DNA of 64,000 bases from Streptomyces kanamyceticus (GTDB taxonomy: Bacteria; Actinomycetota; Actinomycetes; Streptomycetales; Streptomycetaceae): contig NZ_CP023699.1 of the NCBI RefSeq assembly GCF_008704495.1, positions 5,146,001 to 5,210,000 of the forward strand, in the 5' to 3' direction. Each line of letters begins with the position of its first letter. Position 1 is the first letter of the stretch. The translations under genes and the position numbers were made by a program. Below are positions 51,394-59,599 of this stretch, piece by piece. The notes below the pieces were generated by a model. That model worked only from the letters and a program-made list of their open reading frames with translations. It searched no databases and was not told the origin of the DNA.

Positions 51394-53946
51394 TCACTCG
51401 CCCGGGTGGGCGAGTTCGATGTCGTGGTTGTCGACACCGCTGCCGGTCACCGTGAGACCGGTGGCCACCGGCGGGTACCCGGTCGCGATGACCGTGTACT
51501 CACCACTGTCCAGGTCGGTGAAGGCATAAGCCCCGTCCGCCCCGGTGGTCGCGGTGGCGACGACGTTGCCCGCCGCGTCGACGAGCGTGACCCGCGCGTC
51601 GTTCAGCGGCCCGGCGCCGGCCCGCACCGTGCCAAGCACCTGGGAACCGGAGTTGAGCTCGACCTCGACGCGGGTGACCCCGGCGCCGCCGACCTCGACG
51701 GGCAGGGCGAGCGGCCGGTGCCCCGCGGCGTTCACCGCGACGGTGACCGTGCCGGGGACCAGCTCGGCGAAGGTGAACTCGCCCTGCTCACCGGAGACTC
51801 CGGTGGCGAGCACATCGCCGCGCACGTCGGTGATGATGACCATCGCGCCGTGGACGGGCAGCTTGCTGTCCACGTTGCGCACCACACCGGTGAGCCCGCT
51901 GGTGCCGCTCAGGAGGATGTCGTACGCGAGGGGATCCGCGCCCACGACGACGGTGGACGCCTGCGGCTGGAACCCGTCGGCGGAGGCGATGAGGACGTAC
52001 GACCCGGCGCTGGGGGCGTCGATCGCGTAGGACCCGTCGCCCTGCGCGACCGCGCGGCCCAGCTGCCGTCCCCCGAGGGAGATCAGTGTGACGGCGGCGC
52101 GGGGCACCGGCACACCCTCGGCGCCGCGGACGAAGCCGCCCACCGGGATGCCGCCCGTGACCTGCGGGGGAAGCCCTCCGGCCCCGGCGACGGACGCCAC
52201 GGCGGCGAGCTTCTGCGTGCCCTCGGGCCCGGCCTCGGCGGACGAGGCGGCAGAGGTGGCAGAGGCGACGGAGGCGAGTACGGGCTCGTCGGCGACGGCG
52301 GTCGCGGCGGGAGCCGCGGCCGGAGCCACACCGTCCGCGGAGTCACCGGCGGCGGCCTGGGCCAGCGCGCCGGAGGTCCGCAGCGGCACCTCCTTGATGA
52401 ACAGCGTGATCAGGAAGGCGATGAACGCCAGCGGCGCGGCGATCAGGAAGACATCGGCGATGCCGTGCCCGTACGCGCTCTCCATGACCGTGCGGAACGG
52501 CTCCGGGATCTTGTCGAGGTCCGGGATGCCGCCGCCGCCCGTGCCGCCGTGGCCGAACTGTGCCGCGGCCTTCGGGCCGAGGTCGGTGATGCCGTCCTTG
52601 ACGTAGTCGGTGATGCGCGTGGCCATGATGGCGCCGAGCGCCGAGACGCCCATCGCACCGCCGAGGGAGCGGAAGAACGTGACGGTGGAGCTGGCGGAGC
52701 CGAGGTCCTCGGGAGCGACCTGGTTCTGCGTGCACAGGACCAGGTTCTGCATCATCATGCCGATGCCGAGACCCATCAGGGCCATGAAGATCGCGATGTG
52801 CCAGTACTCGGTGTCGTACCGGATGGTGCCGAGCAGTCCGAGCCCCGCGGAGACCAGCAGACCGCCCGCGACCAGCCAGGCCTTCCACTTGCCCGTCTTG
52901 GTGATGACCTGCCCGGAGACGGTCGACGAGACGAACAGGCCGCCGATCATCGGGATCGTCATGACGCCGGACATCGTCGGGGACTCGCCCCGCGCCAGCT
53001 GGAAGTACTGGCTGAAGAAGACCGTGCCCGCGAACATCGCGACACCCACGAAGAGCGAGGCGAGCGAGGCGAGCGTGATGGTGGGGTTGCGGAAGAGCCG
53101 CAGCGGGATGATCGGCTCGCTCGCCCTGGACTCGACGAATACGAAGATCAGCGCGAGCAGGACGGATCCGCCGACCATGGCGCCGGTCTGCCAGGACATC
53201 CAGTCGTACTTGTCACCGGCGAAGGTGACCCAGACGAGCAGCAGGCAGACGGCGGCGCTGATGAAGAAGGCACCGGCCCAGTCGACCTTGACGTTCCGCT
53301 TCACGACGGGGAGCTTCAGGGTCTTCTGCAGGACGATGAGCGCGATGATCGCGAAGGGCACGCCGACGTAGAAGCACCAGCGCCAGCCGAGCCACGAGGT
53401 GTCGGTGATGACGCCGCCGAGCAGCGGACCGCCGACGGTGGCGACGGCGAAGGTCGCGCCCAGGTAACCGGAGTAACGCCCGCGCTCGCGCGGGGAGATC
53501 ATCGCGGCCATGACGATCTGCGCGAGGGCGGAGAGACCGCCGACGCCGATGCCCTGGACGACGCGACAGGCGATCAGCATCCCGGCGCTCTGGGAGAGCC
53601 CGGCGACGACCGATCCGCCGACGTAGATGATCAGGGCTATCTGGACCAGGGCCTTCTTGCTGAAGAGGTCCGAGAGCTTGCCCCACAGGGGCGTCGTCGC
53701 GGTCATCGCGAGCAGTGAGGCGGTGACGACCCAGGTGTAGGCGGACTGGCCGCCGCCGAGGTCACCGATGATCTCGGGCAGGGCGTTGGAGACGATCGTC
53801 GACGACAGGATCGCCACGAACATGCCGAGCAGCAGCCCGGACAGCGCTTCCATGATCTGCCGGTGCGTCATCGGAGCGTTCTCGTCGTGATGCGCTCCGT
53901 GCTTGGCGTGGCTGCCCCGCACACCGGCTGGTGTGGTTGTTGCCAT
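51394..53946 (-). CDS. DHA2 efflux transporter fused to carboxypeptidase-regulatory-like repeats
   Basis: 850 residues. Residues 25-540 are a 14-helix DHA2 transporter (FVAILSSTIVSNALPEIIGD, GKLSDLFSKKALVQIALIIY motif A, GGPLLGGVITDTSWLGWRWC motif C). After an Ala/Ser-rich linker (540-610), three carboxypeptidase-regulatory-like sandwiches follow (about 612-690, 693-770, 773-850), each with V..G.....A.VTL.D..G and G.Y......G.Y.....A.G. Transporters of this class normally end near 520 residues, so about 300 residues are extra. The C terminus should be outside or inside depending on helix count; even number predicts cytoplasm. Behind the MarR gene (13 bp gap). Confidence 0.87.
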   Translation of the reverse strand: MATTTPAGVRGSHAKHGAHHDENAPMTHRQIMEALSGLLLGMFVAILSSTIVSNALPEIIGDLGGGQSAYTWVVTASLLAMTATTPLWGKLSDLFSKKALVQIALIIYVGGSVVAGLSQSAGMLIACRVVQGIGVGGLSALAQIVMAAMISPRERGRYSGYLGATFAVATVGGPLLGGVITDTSWLGWRWCFYVGVPFAIIALIVLQKTLKLPVVKRNVKVDWAGAFFISAAVCLLLVWVTFAGDKYDWMSWQTGAMVGGSVLLALIFVFVESRASEPIIPLRLFRNPTITLASLASLFVGVAMFAGTVFFSQYFQLARGESPTMSGVMTIPMIGGLFVSSTVSGQVITKTGKWKAWLVAGGLLVSAGLGLLGTIRYDTEYWHIAIFMALMGLGIGMMMQNLVLCTQNQVAPEDLGSASSTVTFFRSLGGAMGVSALGAIMATRITDYVKDGITDLGPKAAAQFGHGGTGGGGIPDLDKIPEPFRTVMESAYGHGIADVFLIAAPLAFIAFLITLFIKEVPLRTSGALAQAAAGDSADGVAPAAAPAATAVADEPVLASVASATSAASSAEAGPEGTQKLAAVASVAGAGGLPPQVTGGIPVGGFVRGAEGVPVPRAAVTLISLGGRQLGRAVAQGDGSYAIDAPSAGSYVLIASADGFQPQASTVVVGADPLAYDILLSGTSGLTGVVRNVDSKLPVHGAMVIITDVRGDVLATGVSGEQGEFTFAELVPGTVTVAVNAAGHRPLALPVEVGGAGVTRVEVELNSGSQVLGTVRAGAGPLNDARVTLVDAAGNVVATATTGADGAYAFTDLDSGEYTVIATGYPPVATGLTVTGSGVDNHDIELAHPGE

Positions 53947-53959
53947 GGACTTCCTTTTT

Positions 53960-54463
53960 CTACGCGGGTGTACGGGTGGTCTCTGGGGTGGTCTGTGTGT
54001 CGTGGGGGGATAGGGGCAGCCGGGCCGAAGCCGCGCGGCAGTCCCCGAAGCTGTCGCGCAGGCGCGCGAGCAACGTGCTGAGCTGGACCACTTCGTCGTC
54101 CGTCCAGTCGTGCAAGTAATGGGTGAGCGTCCGGATGGAGAGCTCGGAGAGCTCGTCCACCTTGGCCTTGCCGGTGGGCGTGAGGCGCAGGATCCGGGAG
54201 CGCTTGTCCGCGGGGTCGGGATCCCGGTGGATCCACGCCCTCTCCGCGACGTGGGCGACGTGCCTGCTGGTCACCGACATGTCGACGGCGAGCAGCTCCG
54301 CGAGCCTGCTCATCCGCATCTCGCCGTGCCGGTCGAGCAGGATGAGTACGGCGGCGGATCCGGCGGGGCAGTCGTGCGGCAGGCCTCGTCCGAGTCCGCG
54401 CTTCACGGCACCGATGGCGCTGAGCTGTCGGGCCAGCTCCTCGTACTGACGCTGCGCGGCCAC
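53960..54463 (-). CDS. MarR family transcriptional regulator
   Basis: 167 residues, GTG start after an ideal AGGAGGTG. Winged helix: AAVLILLDRHGEMRMSRLAE, LLAVDMSVTSRHVAHVAERA, then the wing DPDPADKRSRILRLTPTGKA. The tail is Pro/Thr-rich. It is the first gene of the MarR-efflux unit and probably represses it through two GTTGC...GGCAA dyads at 54486-54529, with release by a phenolic or drug ligand. Confidence 0.92.
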   Translation of the reverse strand: MAAQRQYEELARQLSAIGAVKRGLGRGLPHDCPAGSAAVLILLDRHGEMRMSRLAELLAVDMSVTSRHVAHVAERAWIHRDPDPADKRSRILRLTPTGKAKVDELSELSIRTLTHYLHDWTDDEVVQLSTLLARLRDSFGDCRAASARLPLSPHDTQTTPETTRTPA

Positions 54464-54485
54464 GGCACCTCCTGTGGATTTGTTT

Positions 54486-54529
54486 GTTGCTTAGGGCAAC
54501 GATAGAAGCAGTTGGTTGCCGCAGGCAAA
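54486..54529 (-). promoter_or_regulatory. twin MarR operator dyads
   Basis: GTTGCTTAGGGCAAC (54486-54500) and GTTGCCGCAGGCAAA (54515-54529) share GTTGC-n5-GCAA(C/A) and have centres 29 bp apart, about three helical turns. They lie 23-66 bp upstream of the MarR start. Confidence 0.7.
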
Positions 54530-54642
54530 CTAAAACGGGACCAAGGTCCTAAAGAGTCGGCAAAGGTCTGGGGCCTCGCTCGTAAAGTCGCTGGCCAGAG
54601 GGGGTTGGGCGGAGAGCGGTGGATTCGCTAGGGTCCTGCTCC

Positions 54643-54843
54643 ATGGCACATAACCCCCAGGGTCCCCAGGGCAACCCCGACCCCGCCGGCAGCACGCAGA
54701 TGTTCCGCGCCTTCGTGGACGAGTCGCCGCAGGGTCAACGGCAGCAGGCTGCCGCCTCCTCCGGGCCGCGCGTCGGCCTGATCGTCGGCGTCGTCCTCGC
54801 GATCGTCGTCGTGGCCGGTGTCGCGTGGCTCGCGCTTAAGTAA
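54643..54843 (+). CDS. small C-tail-anchored membrane protein
   Basis: 66 residues. The first 42 are hydrophilic (HNPQGPQGNPDPAGSTQMFR, then a Gln/Ser/Gly stretch) and the rest is one membrane helix (VGLIVGVVLAIVVVAGVAWL) ending ALK, so the N terminus should be cytoplasmic or the protein a simple anchor. ATG 54643 is used; GTG 54619 is possible. Conserved-looking small streptomycete protein of unknown role. Divergent from the MarR gene. Confidence 0.65.
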   Translation: MAHNPQGPQGNPDPAGSTQMFRAFVDESPQGQRQQAAASSGPRVGLIVGVVLAIVVVAGVAWLALK

Positions 54844-54916
54844 GACCTTCGCCGCACGTCCCGTGCGGGTGCTTCGTGGCTGGGCGCGCAGTTCCCCGCG
54901 CCCCTACGGGGCGCCC

Positions 54917-55702
54917 CTACTTCCAGTCCACCGAGACGTCCTGCGTCTCCACGTGCATACCGGGCGGAACGCGCCACGCGTCGACGCATACCGGCCAGGT
55001 TTTCTCCTTCTTCCGGCCGGGGGCGATCGGCGCCGGAAGCTTCACGGTCGACTCGATCGTGGCCCAGTCGATGCCGAGCGCGCCGATGATGTGCGTGCCG
55101 AAGGTGACCGTGCCCGAACGCACCGGCGAGCCGCCGGTGTTGCGGAAGGTGACGGTCACCTTCTCGCACCAGCGCTTGTCGGCGGGCTTCCGCTCCGGGT
55201 CGCCGACGTCGAGCTTCGCGGGCCCGCTCGGGGGCGTGGGCTTGTCCGTCCCTGGCGGCGACGACGGGGTGCCGGAATGCCCCTCCGTGGGACCGGAGCC
55301 GCCGCGTCCGCCCGGGGAGTGGCTCGACGAGGGCGCGCCGCCGCTCGGGTCGGCAGGGCCCGTCGAGCCAGTTGAGCCCGCCGCGTCCGAACCGGCCTTG
55401 CCGCTGGGCGACTTCCCCTCCGCGTCACCCGAGCCGCCCGCGTCCCTCGCGTTGTCGCCCGCCCCGGCGCTCGACGGCGCCCCTGAGCCGCTACCGCGCT
55501 TGCCGCCGCCCGCGTCGAGCGGCACGAGATCCACGTCGCCGGTCGGCGCCACCGTCTTCCCCGGCGCCCGCTCGGGGGAGGCCCCGGCCGGTCCTGTCGC
55601 CACATAGCCGTCTCCGCTGTCGCCTCCGCAGGCGGACAGCAGACCGCCGAGGCAGAGCGCGGCGGCACCGGCACCGAGCACACTTCGCACAGCACGTCGC
55701 AT
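54917..55702 (-). CDS. hypothetical lipoprotein
   Basis: 261 residues. Signal sequence with lipobox LLSAC, then about 140 residues of Gly/Ser/Pro/Asp low complexity (a spacer through the wall), then a beta-rich C-terminal domain (about 165-261): KRWCEKVTVTFRNTGGSPVR, SGTVTFGTHIIGALGIDWAT, WPVCVDAWRVPPGMHVETQD, with two Cys. The C-terminal part looks like an Ig-like or DUF4352-type sandwich. Lipid-anchored outside the membrane; function unknown. Codes alone. Confidence 0.72.
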   Translation of the reverse strand: MRRAVRSVLGAGAAALCLGGLLSACGGDSGDGYVATGPAGASPERAPGKTVAPTGDVDLVPLDAGGGKRGSGSGAPSSAGAGDNARDAGGSGDAEGKSPSGKAGSDAAGSTGSTGPADPSGGAPSSSHSPGGRGGSGPTEGHSGTPSSPPGTDKPTPPSGPAKLDVGDPERKPADKRWCEKVTVTFRNTGGSPVRSGTVTFGTHIIGALGIDWATIESTVKLPAPIAPGRKKEKTWPVCVDAWRVPPGMHVETQDVSVDWK

Positions 55703-55779
55703 CGCGCCAGTGTGGCTGACGGTCCGTCAATTAGGAACCCCGTCAGCAACACCGGTCACGTAGGCGGCTGTTGAAGCCC

Positions 55780-56643
55780 TCAGTCCGCGATCAGACCCTC
55801 CCGCAGCTGCGACAGCGTCCGCGTGAGGAGGCGGGAGACGTGCATCTGCGAGATGCCGACCTCCTCGCCGATCTGCGACTGCGTCATGTTGGCGAAGAAG
55901 CGCAGCATGATGATGCGGCGCTCGCGCGGCGGCAGCTTGGCGAGCAGCGGCTTGAGGGACTCGCGGTACTCCACGCCCTCCAGGGCCGTGTCCTCGTACC
56001 CGAGGCGGTCCGCGAGGGAGCCCTCGCCGCCGTCGTCCTCGGGGGCCGGTGAGTCGAGCGAGGAGGCGGTGTAGGCGTTGCCCACCGCGAGCCCGTCGAC
56101 GACGTCCTCCTCCGAGACGCCGAGCGCCGCGGCGAGTTCGGGGACGGTCGGCGAGCGGTCGAGCCGCTGGGCGAGCTCGTCGCTGGTCTTCGTCAGTGCG
56201 AGGCGCAGCTCCTGGAGGCGGCGCGGGACGCGCACCGACCAACTGGTGTCCCGGAAGAAGCGCTTGATCTCGCCGACGACCGTCGGCATCGCGAACGTCG
56301 GGAACTCCACGCCCCGTTCGCAGTCGAAACGGTCGATCGCCTTGATCAGGCCGATCGTGCCGACCTGGACGATGTCCTCCATCGGTTCGTTGCGGCTGCG
56401 GAAGCGGGCCGCCGCGTACCGCACGAGCGGGAGGTTGAGCTCGATGAGCGTGTCGCGTACATAGACGCGCTCCGGGCTGTCCTGGTCGAGTGCGGCGAGC
56501 CGCAGGAACAGGGAGCGGGACAGGGTCCTGGTGTCGATGGCTTCCGGGGCCGTTGAACTGCGAAGCGCGTCGGGCGCGGATTCACTCGGGCTCTTGGTGA
56601 GCGTGAGTGTGAGCACCTTCGAGCTGCCCTGGTCTGCGGACAT
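55780..56643 (-). CDS. sigN: SigB/SigF-type stress sigma factor (probably SigN)
   Basis: 287 residues. Region 2: [60 protein letters not shown]; region 3 from [12 protein letters not shown]; region 4: [37 protein letters not shown]. This is a group 3 sigma factor of the SigB family. From memory, S. coelicolor has sigN next to sigF in this order, so SigN is the best name, not proven here. A SigB-type promoter (GTTT-16-CGGTAT) precedes it, suggesting control by itself or a paralogue. Confidence 0.82.
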   Translation of the reverse strand: MSADQGSSKVLTLTLTKSPSESAPDALRSSTAPEAIDTRTLSRSLFLRLAALDQDSPERVYVRDTLIELNLPLVRYAAARFRSRNEPMEDIVQVGTIGLIKAIDRFDCERGVEFPTFAMPTVVGEIKRFFRDTSWSVRVPRRLQELRLALTKTSDELAQRLDRSPTVPELAAALGVSEEDVVDGLAVGNAYTASSLDSPAPEDDGGEGSLADRLGYEDTALEGVEYRESLKPLLAKLPPRERRIIMLRFFANMTQSQIGEEVGISQMHVSRLLTRTLSQLREGLIAD

Positions 56644-56711
56644 GCCACCCCCTTGAGGTCGCGGACGGTCGCGGCGGGCGCTCCCGTCGGAGGAACGCAG
56701 CCTCCACCTGA

Positions 56712-56737
56712 ATACCGGAGGTGGGGCTACGGCAAAC
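56712..56737 (-). promoter_or_regulatory. SigB-type promoter of the sigN-like gene
   Basis: On the minus strand, GTTT (56734-56737) and CGGTAT (56712-56717) are 16 bp apart; the Streptomyces SigB-family pattern is GTTT-14/16-GGGTAT, so one mismatch. It lies about 70 bp upstream of the start codon. Confidence 0.5.
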
Positions 56738-56842
56738 GCGGTTCCAGCAGAATGTCACATGTCGGCAACACGCTGTAGTTACTTGTCGACAAACAAGGGT
56801 GACATCCGTGCAGGAAAGAGGGGGTCTGGGGCTTTTAACGAA

Positions 56843-56876
56843 GGAGTGCCGTCGGGAACAGTCCCGACGGCACTCC
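56843..56876 (-). terminator. terminator after sigF-like gene
   Basis: A perfect 15-bp stem (GGAGTGCCGTCGGGA with 56862-56876) closes an ACAG loop, 11 bp beyond the sigF-like stop codon. Confidence 0.8.
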
Positions 56877-56887
56877 ACTCGATACGG

Positions 56888-57763
56888 TTACGCCTCGATC
56901 CGATTTGCGGATCGAAGCCGAGCGAAGCTCCTGGCGAGCAGTCTCGACACGTGCATCTGGGAAACGCCGAGTTCCGCGCTGATCTGGGACTGCGTCAGAT
57001 TGCTGTAGTAGCGCAGGAGCAGGATCCGCTGTTCGCGCTCGGGCAGTTGGACGAGGAGATGGCGTACGAGGTCGCGGTGTTCGACGCCGTCGAGCGCGGG
57101 GTCCTCGTAGCCGAGCCGGTCGAGCAGTCCGGGCAGCCCGTCGCCCTCCTGGGCGGCCTCCAGCGACGTCGCGTGGTACGAGCGTCCGGCCTCGATGCAG
57201 GCGAGCACCTCGTCCTCGGTGATGCGCAGGCGCTCGGCGATCTCCGCGGTGGTCGGCGAGCGCCCGAAGGCGGTGGTGAGGTCCTCGGTCGCGCCGGTCA
57301 CCTGCACCCACAGCTCGTGCAGTCTGCGCGGCACGTGGACGGTGCGGACGTTGTCGCGGAAGTACCGCTTGATCTCGCCCACGACGGTCGGCATCGCGAA
57401 GGTCGGGAACTGCACGCCCCGGTCCGGGTCGAACCGGTCGATGGCGTTGATGAGCCCGATGGTCCCGACCTGGACGACGTCCTCCATCGGCTCGTTGCGG
57501 CTCCTGAAGCGCGCGGCCGCGTACCGCACGAGCGGGAGGTTGGCCTCGATGAGCGCGCCGCGCACGCGGCCGTGCTCGGGGCCGCCCGGTTCCAGCTCCT
57601 TGAGCTGGCCGAAGAGGACCTGCGTCAGGGCCCGGGTGTCGGCACCGCGGGTGCTCCCGGTGCTCGGTGCCGCCTTTGCGGGTGGCGCCTGCGCGGGGGG
57701 AGCTTCGGGCGCGTTCACGGGTGGAGCTTCGGGCGCAGTACTGGCCGGCACGGTCAACGCCAC
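56888..57763 (-). CDS. sigF: SigB-family stress sigma factor, SigF-like
   Basis: 291 residues, GTG start just after AGAAGG. A Pro/Ala-rich N terminus (about 45 residues) precedes [18 protein letters not shown] and the conserved core [60 protein letters not shown]. Region 4: [40 protein letters not shown]. It matches my memory of SigF from streptomycetes, which acts in late sporulation (spore wall and pigment). No anti-sigma gene is adjacent. Separated by terminators on both sides, so transcribed alone. Confidence 0.85.
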   Translation of the reverse strand: MALTVPASTAPEAPPVNAPEAPPAQAPPAKAAPSTGSTRGADTRALTQVLFGQLKELEPGGPEHGRVRGALIEANLPLVRYAAARFRSRNEPMEDVVQVGTIGLINAIDRFDPDRGVQFPTFAMPTVVGEIKRYFRDNVRTVHVPRRLHELWVQVTGATEDLTTAFGRSPTTAEIAERLRITEDEVLACIEAGRSYHATSLEAAQEGDGLPGLLDRLGYEDPALDGVEHRDLVRHLLVQLPEREQRILLLRYYSNLTQSQISAELGVSQMHVSRLLARSFARLRSANRIEA

Positions 57764-57911
57764 CCCTTCTCAAACAAGCACGGTCAAGCTCGGTCGACCC
57801 TGATCAACTCATCCGTCAAAAGCGGTCATAGCATCACAAGACATGTGCACTGTGTGCAAGCACCCGATAACTACGTGTTGAGGGAGGAGTTGGGGCACAA
57901 GACGCAGAAAA

Positions 57912-57936
57912 GCCCCTCACCGTTCCGGTGAGGGGC
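57912..57936 (-). terminator. intrinsic terminator after Dabb gene
   Basis: GCCCCTCACCG (57912-57922) pairs with 57926-57936 around TTC and is followed on the minus strand by TTTTCTG. It lies 16 bp beyond the Dabb stop codon. Confidence 0.8.
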
Positions 57937-57952
57937 CGACGTGTCGGAGGGG

Positions 57953-58246
57953 TCAGAACTCGTAGTCCGCGATCACCCACGTGGCGAACTCGCGCCACAG
58001 CGCGACGCCCGCCTGGTGGGCCGGGTGCTCGATGTACCGCTTCAGCGCATCGGTGTCCTCGACCGCCGAGTTGATGGCGAAGTCGTACGCGATGGGGCGG
58101 TCGGTGATGTTCCAGTCGCACTCCCAGAACGTGAGCTCCGGGATCTGCCCGCCGAGCGCGCGGAAGGCTTTGACGCCCTCGACCACGCGCGGCTCGTCGC
58201 GCGTGACGCCGTCGTTGAGCTTGAAGAGGACCAGATGGCGGATCAC
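57953..58246 (-). CDS. Dabb (dimeric alpha-beta barrel) family protein
   Basis: 97 residues: VIRHLVLFKLNDGVTRDEPR, then FRALGGQIPELTFWECDWNI and YDFAINSAVEDTDALKRYIE, HPAHQAGVALWREFATWVIA, the full Dabb pattern. These proteins form dimers with a central pocket; some are stress-responsive, some act on polyketides. GTG 58246 is chosen over GTG 58252 because AAGGAG then has 5-bp spacing. It lies upstream of sigF on the same strand but is cut off by a terminator. Confidence 0.85.
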   Translation of the reverse strand: MIRHLVLFKLNDGVTRDEPRVVEGVKAFRALGGQIPELTFWECDWNITDRPIAYDFAINSAVEDTDALKRYIEHPAHQAGVALWREFATWVIADYEF

Positions 58247-58301
58247 GGGCACTCCTTGGAGAAGGCTGGGGCGGTACGGCGTCGGCGGCCCTGGCGGCCG
58301 C

Positions 58302-58481
58302 TCAGTCCTTGCCTCCGTTGGCGACCCAGGTCATGAAGTCGCCGATGCTCTGAGCGGCGCTCGAGACGCCTTCGAAGCCTATCTGCACGTAGTCCGCGGC
58401 CTTGGCCGGGTCGGTGATGATCACATAGAGCACGAAGACGACCACGACGAAGAGGCCGAGCTTCTTCCACTGCACTGCCAC
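58302..58481 (-). CDS. 59-residue single-pass membrane protein
   Basis: A short gene read directly from the minus strand: GTG start at 58481 with AGGGGAGG upstream, stop at 58302. Product begins MAVQWKKLGLFVVVVFVLYV, one membrane helix, then IITDPAKAADYVQIGFEGVS and a soluble end (FMTWVANGGKD). The strong ribosome site, clean signal-anchor layout and typical codon use make it a real gene. I recall similar small proteins next to the Dabb gene in other streptomycetes. Function unknown. Confidence 0.75.
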   Translation of the reverse strand: MAVQWKKLGLFVVVVFVLYVIITDPAKAADYVQIGFEGVSSAAQSIGDFMTWVANGGKD

Positions 58482-58689
58482 GATCTGGCCTCCCCTTACC
58501 CGCGCCCCATGTGACCCCTGTGACGGCGGTGAGTCTAACCCGGAGCGCCCTCACGGGGCTTTTAAGGACCAACGGCCCGGCAGCAGAGGCCCTTTGCCCG
58601 GCCCTTCCCGGTGGCGCGCGGAGCAGGATGGGTGATGAGCCCAGCGGATCTGGCAGGAATCCGCGGGCGAAGGGACTGCCCCTACTGCG

Positions 58690-58834
58690 GGGTTCGCGCC
58701 GTCTGCTTCCCCCCTGACGGCGGCGCTGACTTGAGGGACAGTCCTCGTCGGGGGAAGCGGCTTGTCCCCCCGATGCCGCTTCCCCCGTCCTGACGGGAGA
58801 GAGCCCCGGCGCCTTGTGCGGGCGCCGGGGCTCT
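58690..58834 (+). ncRNA. 6C RNA
   Basis: Two hairpins each present a run of six C in the loop, the defining trait of the actinobacterial 6C RNA: CGCCGTC (58699-58705) with GACGGCG (58718-58724), loop TGCTTCCCCCCT; and GGGGGAAGCGGC (58750-58761) with 58775-58786, loop TTGTCCCCCCGAT. Between them GAGG/CCTC may pair. A strong terminator follows at 58800-58834. The mycobacterial homologue (B11) is a base-pairing small RNA using its C-rich loops. The 5' end is approximate. Confidence 0.75.
58800..58834 (+). terminator. terminator of 6C RNA
   Basis: AGAGCCCCGGCGCC (58800-58813) pairs perfectly with 58821-58834 around a 7-base loop, followed by TCG. Two GGGGCTCTTCGCGTA copies follow. Confidence 0.75.
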
Positions 58835-58892
58835 TCGCGTATCCGGGGCTCTTCGCGTACGCGCGAGAACGACTCCCCTGTGCGCGAGAACG

Positions 58893-58926
58893 ACGAAGGG
58901 CCCGTCCGCGTGGACGGGCCCTTCGT
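58893..58926 (-). terminator. terminator of tRNA-Ser(CGA)
   Basis: ACGAAGGGCCCGTCC (58893-58907) pairs perfectly with 58912-58926 around GCGT, 8 bp beyond the tRNA 3' end. Confidence 0.8.
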
Positions 58927-58934
58927 ATCAAGAG

Positions 58935-59019
58935 CGGTAGCGGTGGGATTTGAACCCACGGTGAGTTTCCCCACACTCGCTTTCGAGGCGAGCTCCTTCG
59001 GCCGCTCGGACACGCTACC
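58935..59019 (-). tRNA. tRNA-Ser(CGA)
   Basis: Minus strand, 85 nt: acceptor GGTAGCG/CGCTACC with discriminator G, anticodon stem CTCGC/GCGAG around CTCGAAA (anticodon CGA), a long variable arm, and GGTTCAAATCC T-loop. Decodes UCG, a frequent Ser codon in high-GC genomes. Confidence 0.94.
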
Positions 59020-59050
59020 GAGAGGAACTCTAGCCCAAGGTGGGCCGTGG

Positions 59051-59575
59051 TCAGAAATCCGATTGGCCCAGCGCCTCCGGAGAGCCCCGACGGCCCTCCC
59101 GGAAGAAGCGCCTGAGGAGTTCCGACGCCTCCTCGTCGAGGACGCCCTGAATGACTTCGGGCCGGTGGTTGAGCCTCCGGTCGCGTACGACGTCCCAGAG
59201 CGAGCCCGCAGCGCCCGCCTTGTCGTCCCTGGCCCCGTAGACGACCCGGGCGACACGGGACTGCACGATCGCGCCCGCGCACATCGTGCAGGGCTCCAGG
59301 GTCACCACGAGCGTGCAGCCGGTGAGGCGCCACTCCCCGAGCCCGGCGGCGGCCCTGCGCAGCGCGAGGACTTCCGCGTGCGCGGTCGGGTCGCCGGTCG
59401 CCTCGCGTTCGTTGTGCCCGACGGCGAGCACCGTCGTGCCGTCCGGGGACAGCACGACGGCACCGACCGGGACGTCACCGCCCCGGACGGCGAGTCCGGC
59501 CTCGGCCAGCGCACGCCGCATGGGCGCGCGCCACGGGTCGCGCAGGGGATCGGTCGTCTCCGGTCGGTCGGTCAC
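59051..59575 (-). CDS. tadA: tRNA-specific adenosine deaminase TadA
   Basis: 174 residues, cytidine-deaminase fold. The zinc site is complete: HAE (His66, catalytic Glu68) and PCTMC (Cys96, Cys99). It converts A34 of tRNA-Arg(ACG) to inosine; the substrate tRNA is encoded in this window at 24610. GTG start. Next to tRNA-Ser(CGA) and downstream of its associated protein gene on the same strand, with 24 bp between. Confidence 0.92.
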   Translation of the reverse strand: MTDRPETTDPLRDPWRAPMRRALAEAGLAVRGGDVPVGAVVLSPDGTTVLAVGHNEREATGDPTAHAEVLALRRAAAGLGEWRLTGCTLVVTLEPCTMCAGAIVQSRVARVVYGARDDKAGAAGSLWDVVRDRRLNHRPEVIQGVLDEEASELLRRFFREGRRGSPEALGQSDF

Positions 59576-59599
59576 ACCGGGAACCTACGGCACGCGCGG

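Noticed and set aside
58482..58690. SRP RNA in the gap before tRNA-Ser
   Set aside because: I looked for the GGAAGCAGC/GGAGGCAG apical motif on both strands and did not find it; the 6C hairpins explain the downstream part only.
58611..58793. 60-residue plus-strand frame with CPYCG motif
   Set aside because: It overlaps the 6C RNA hairpins and has no good ribosome site.
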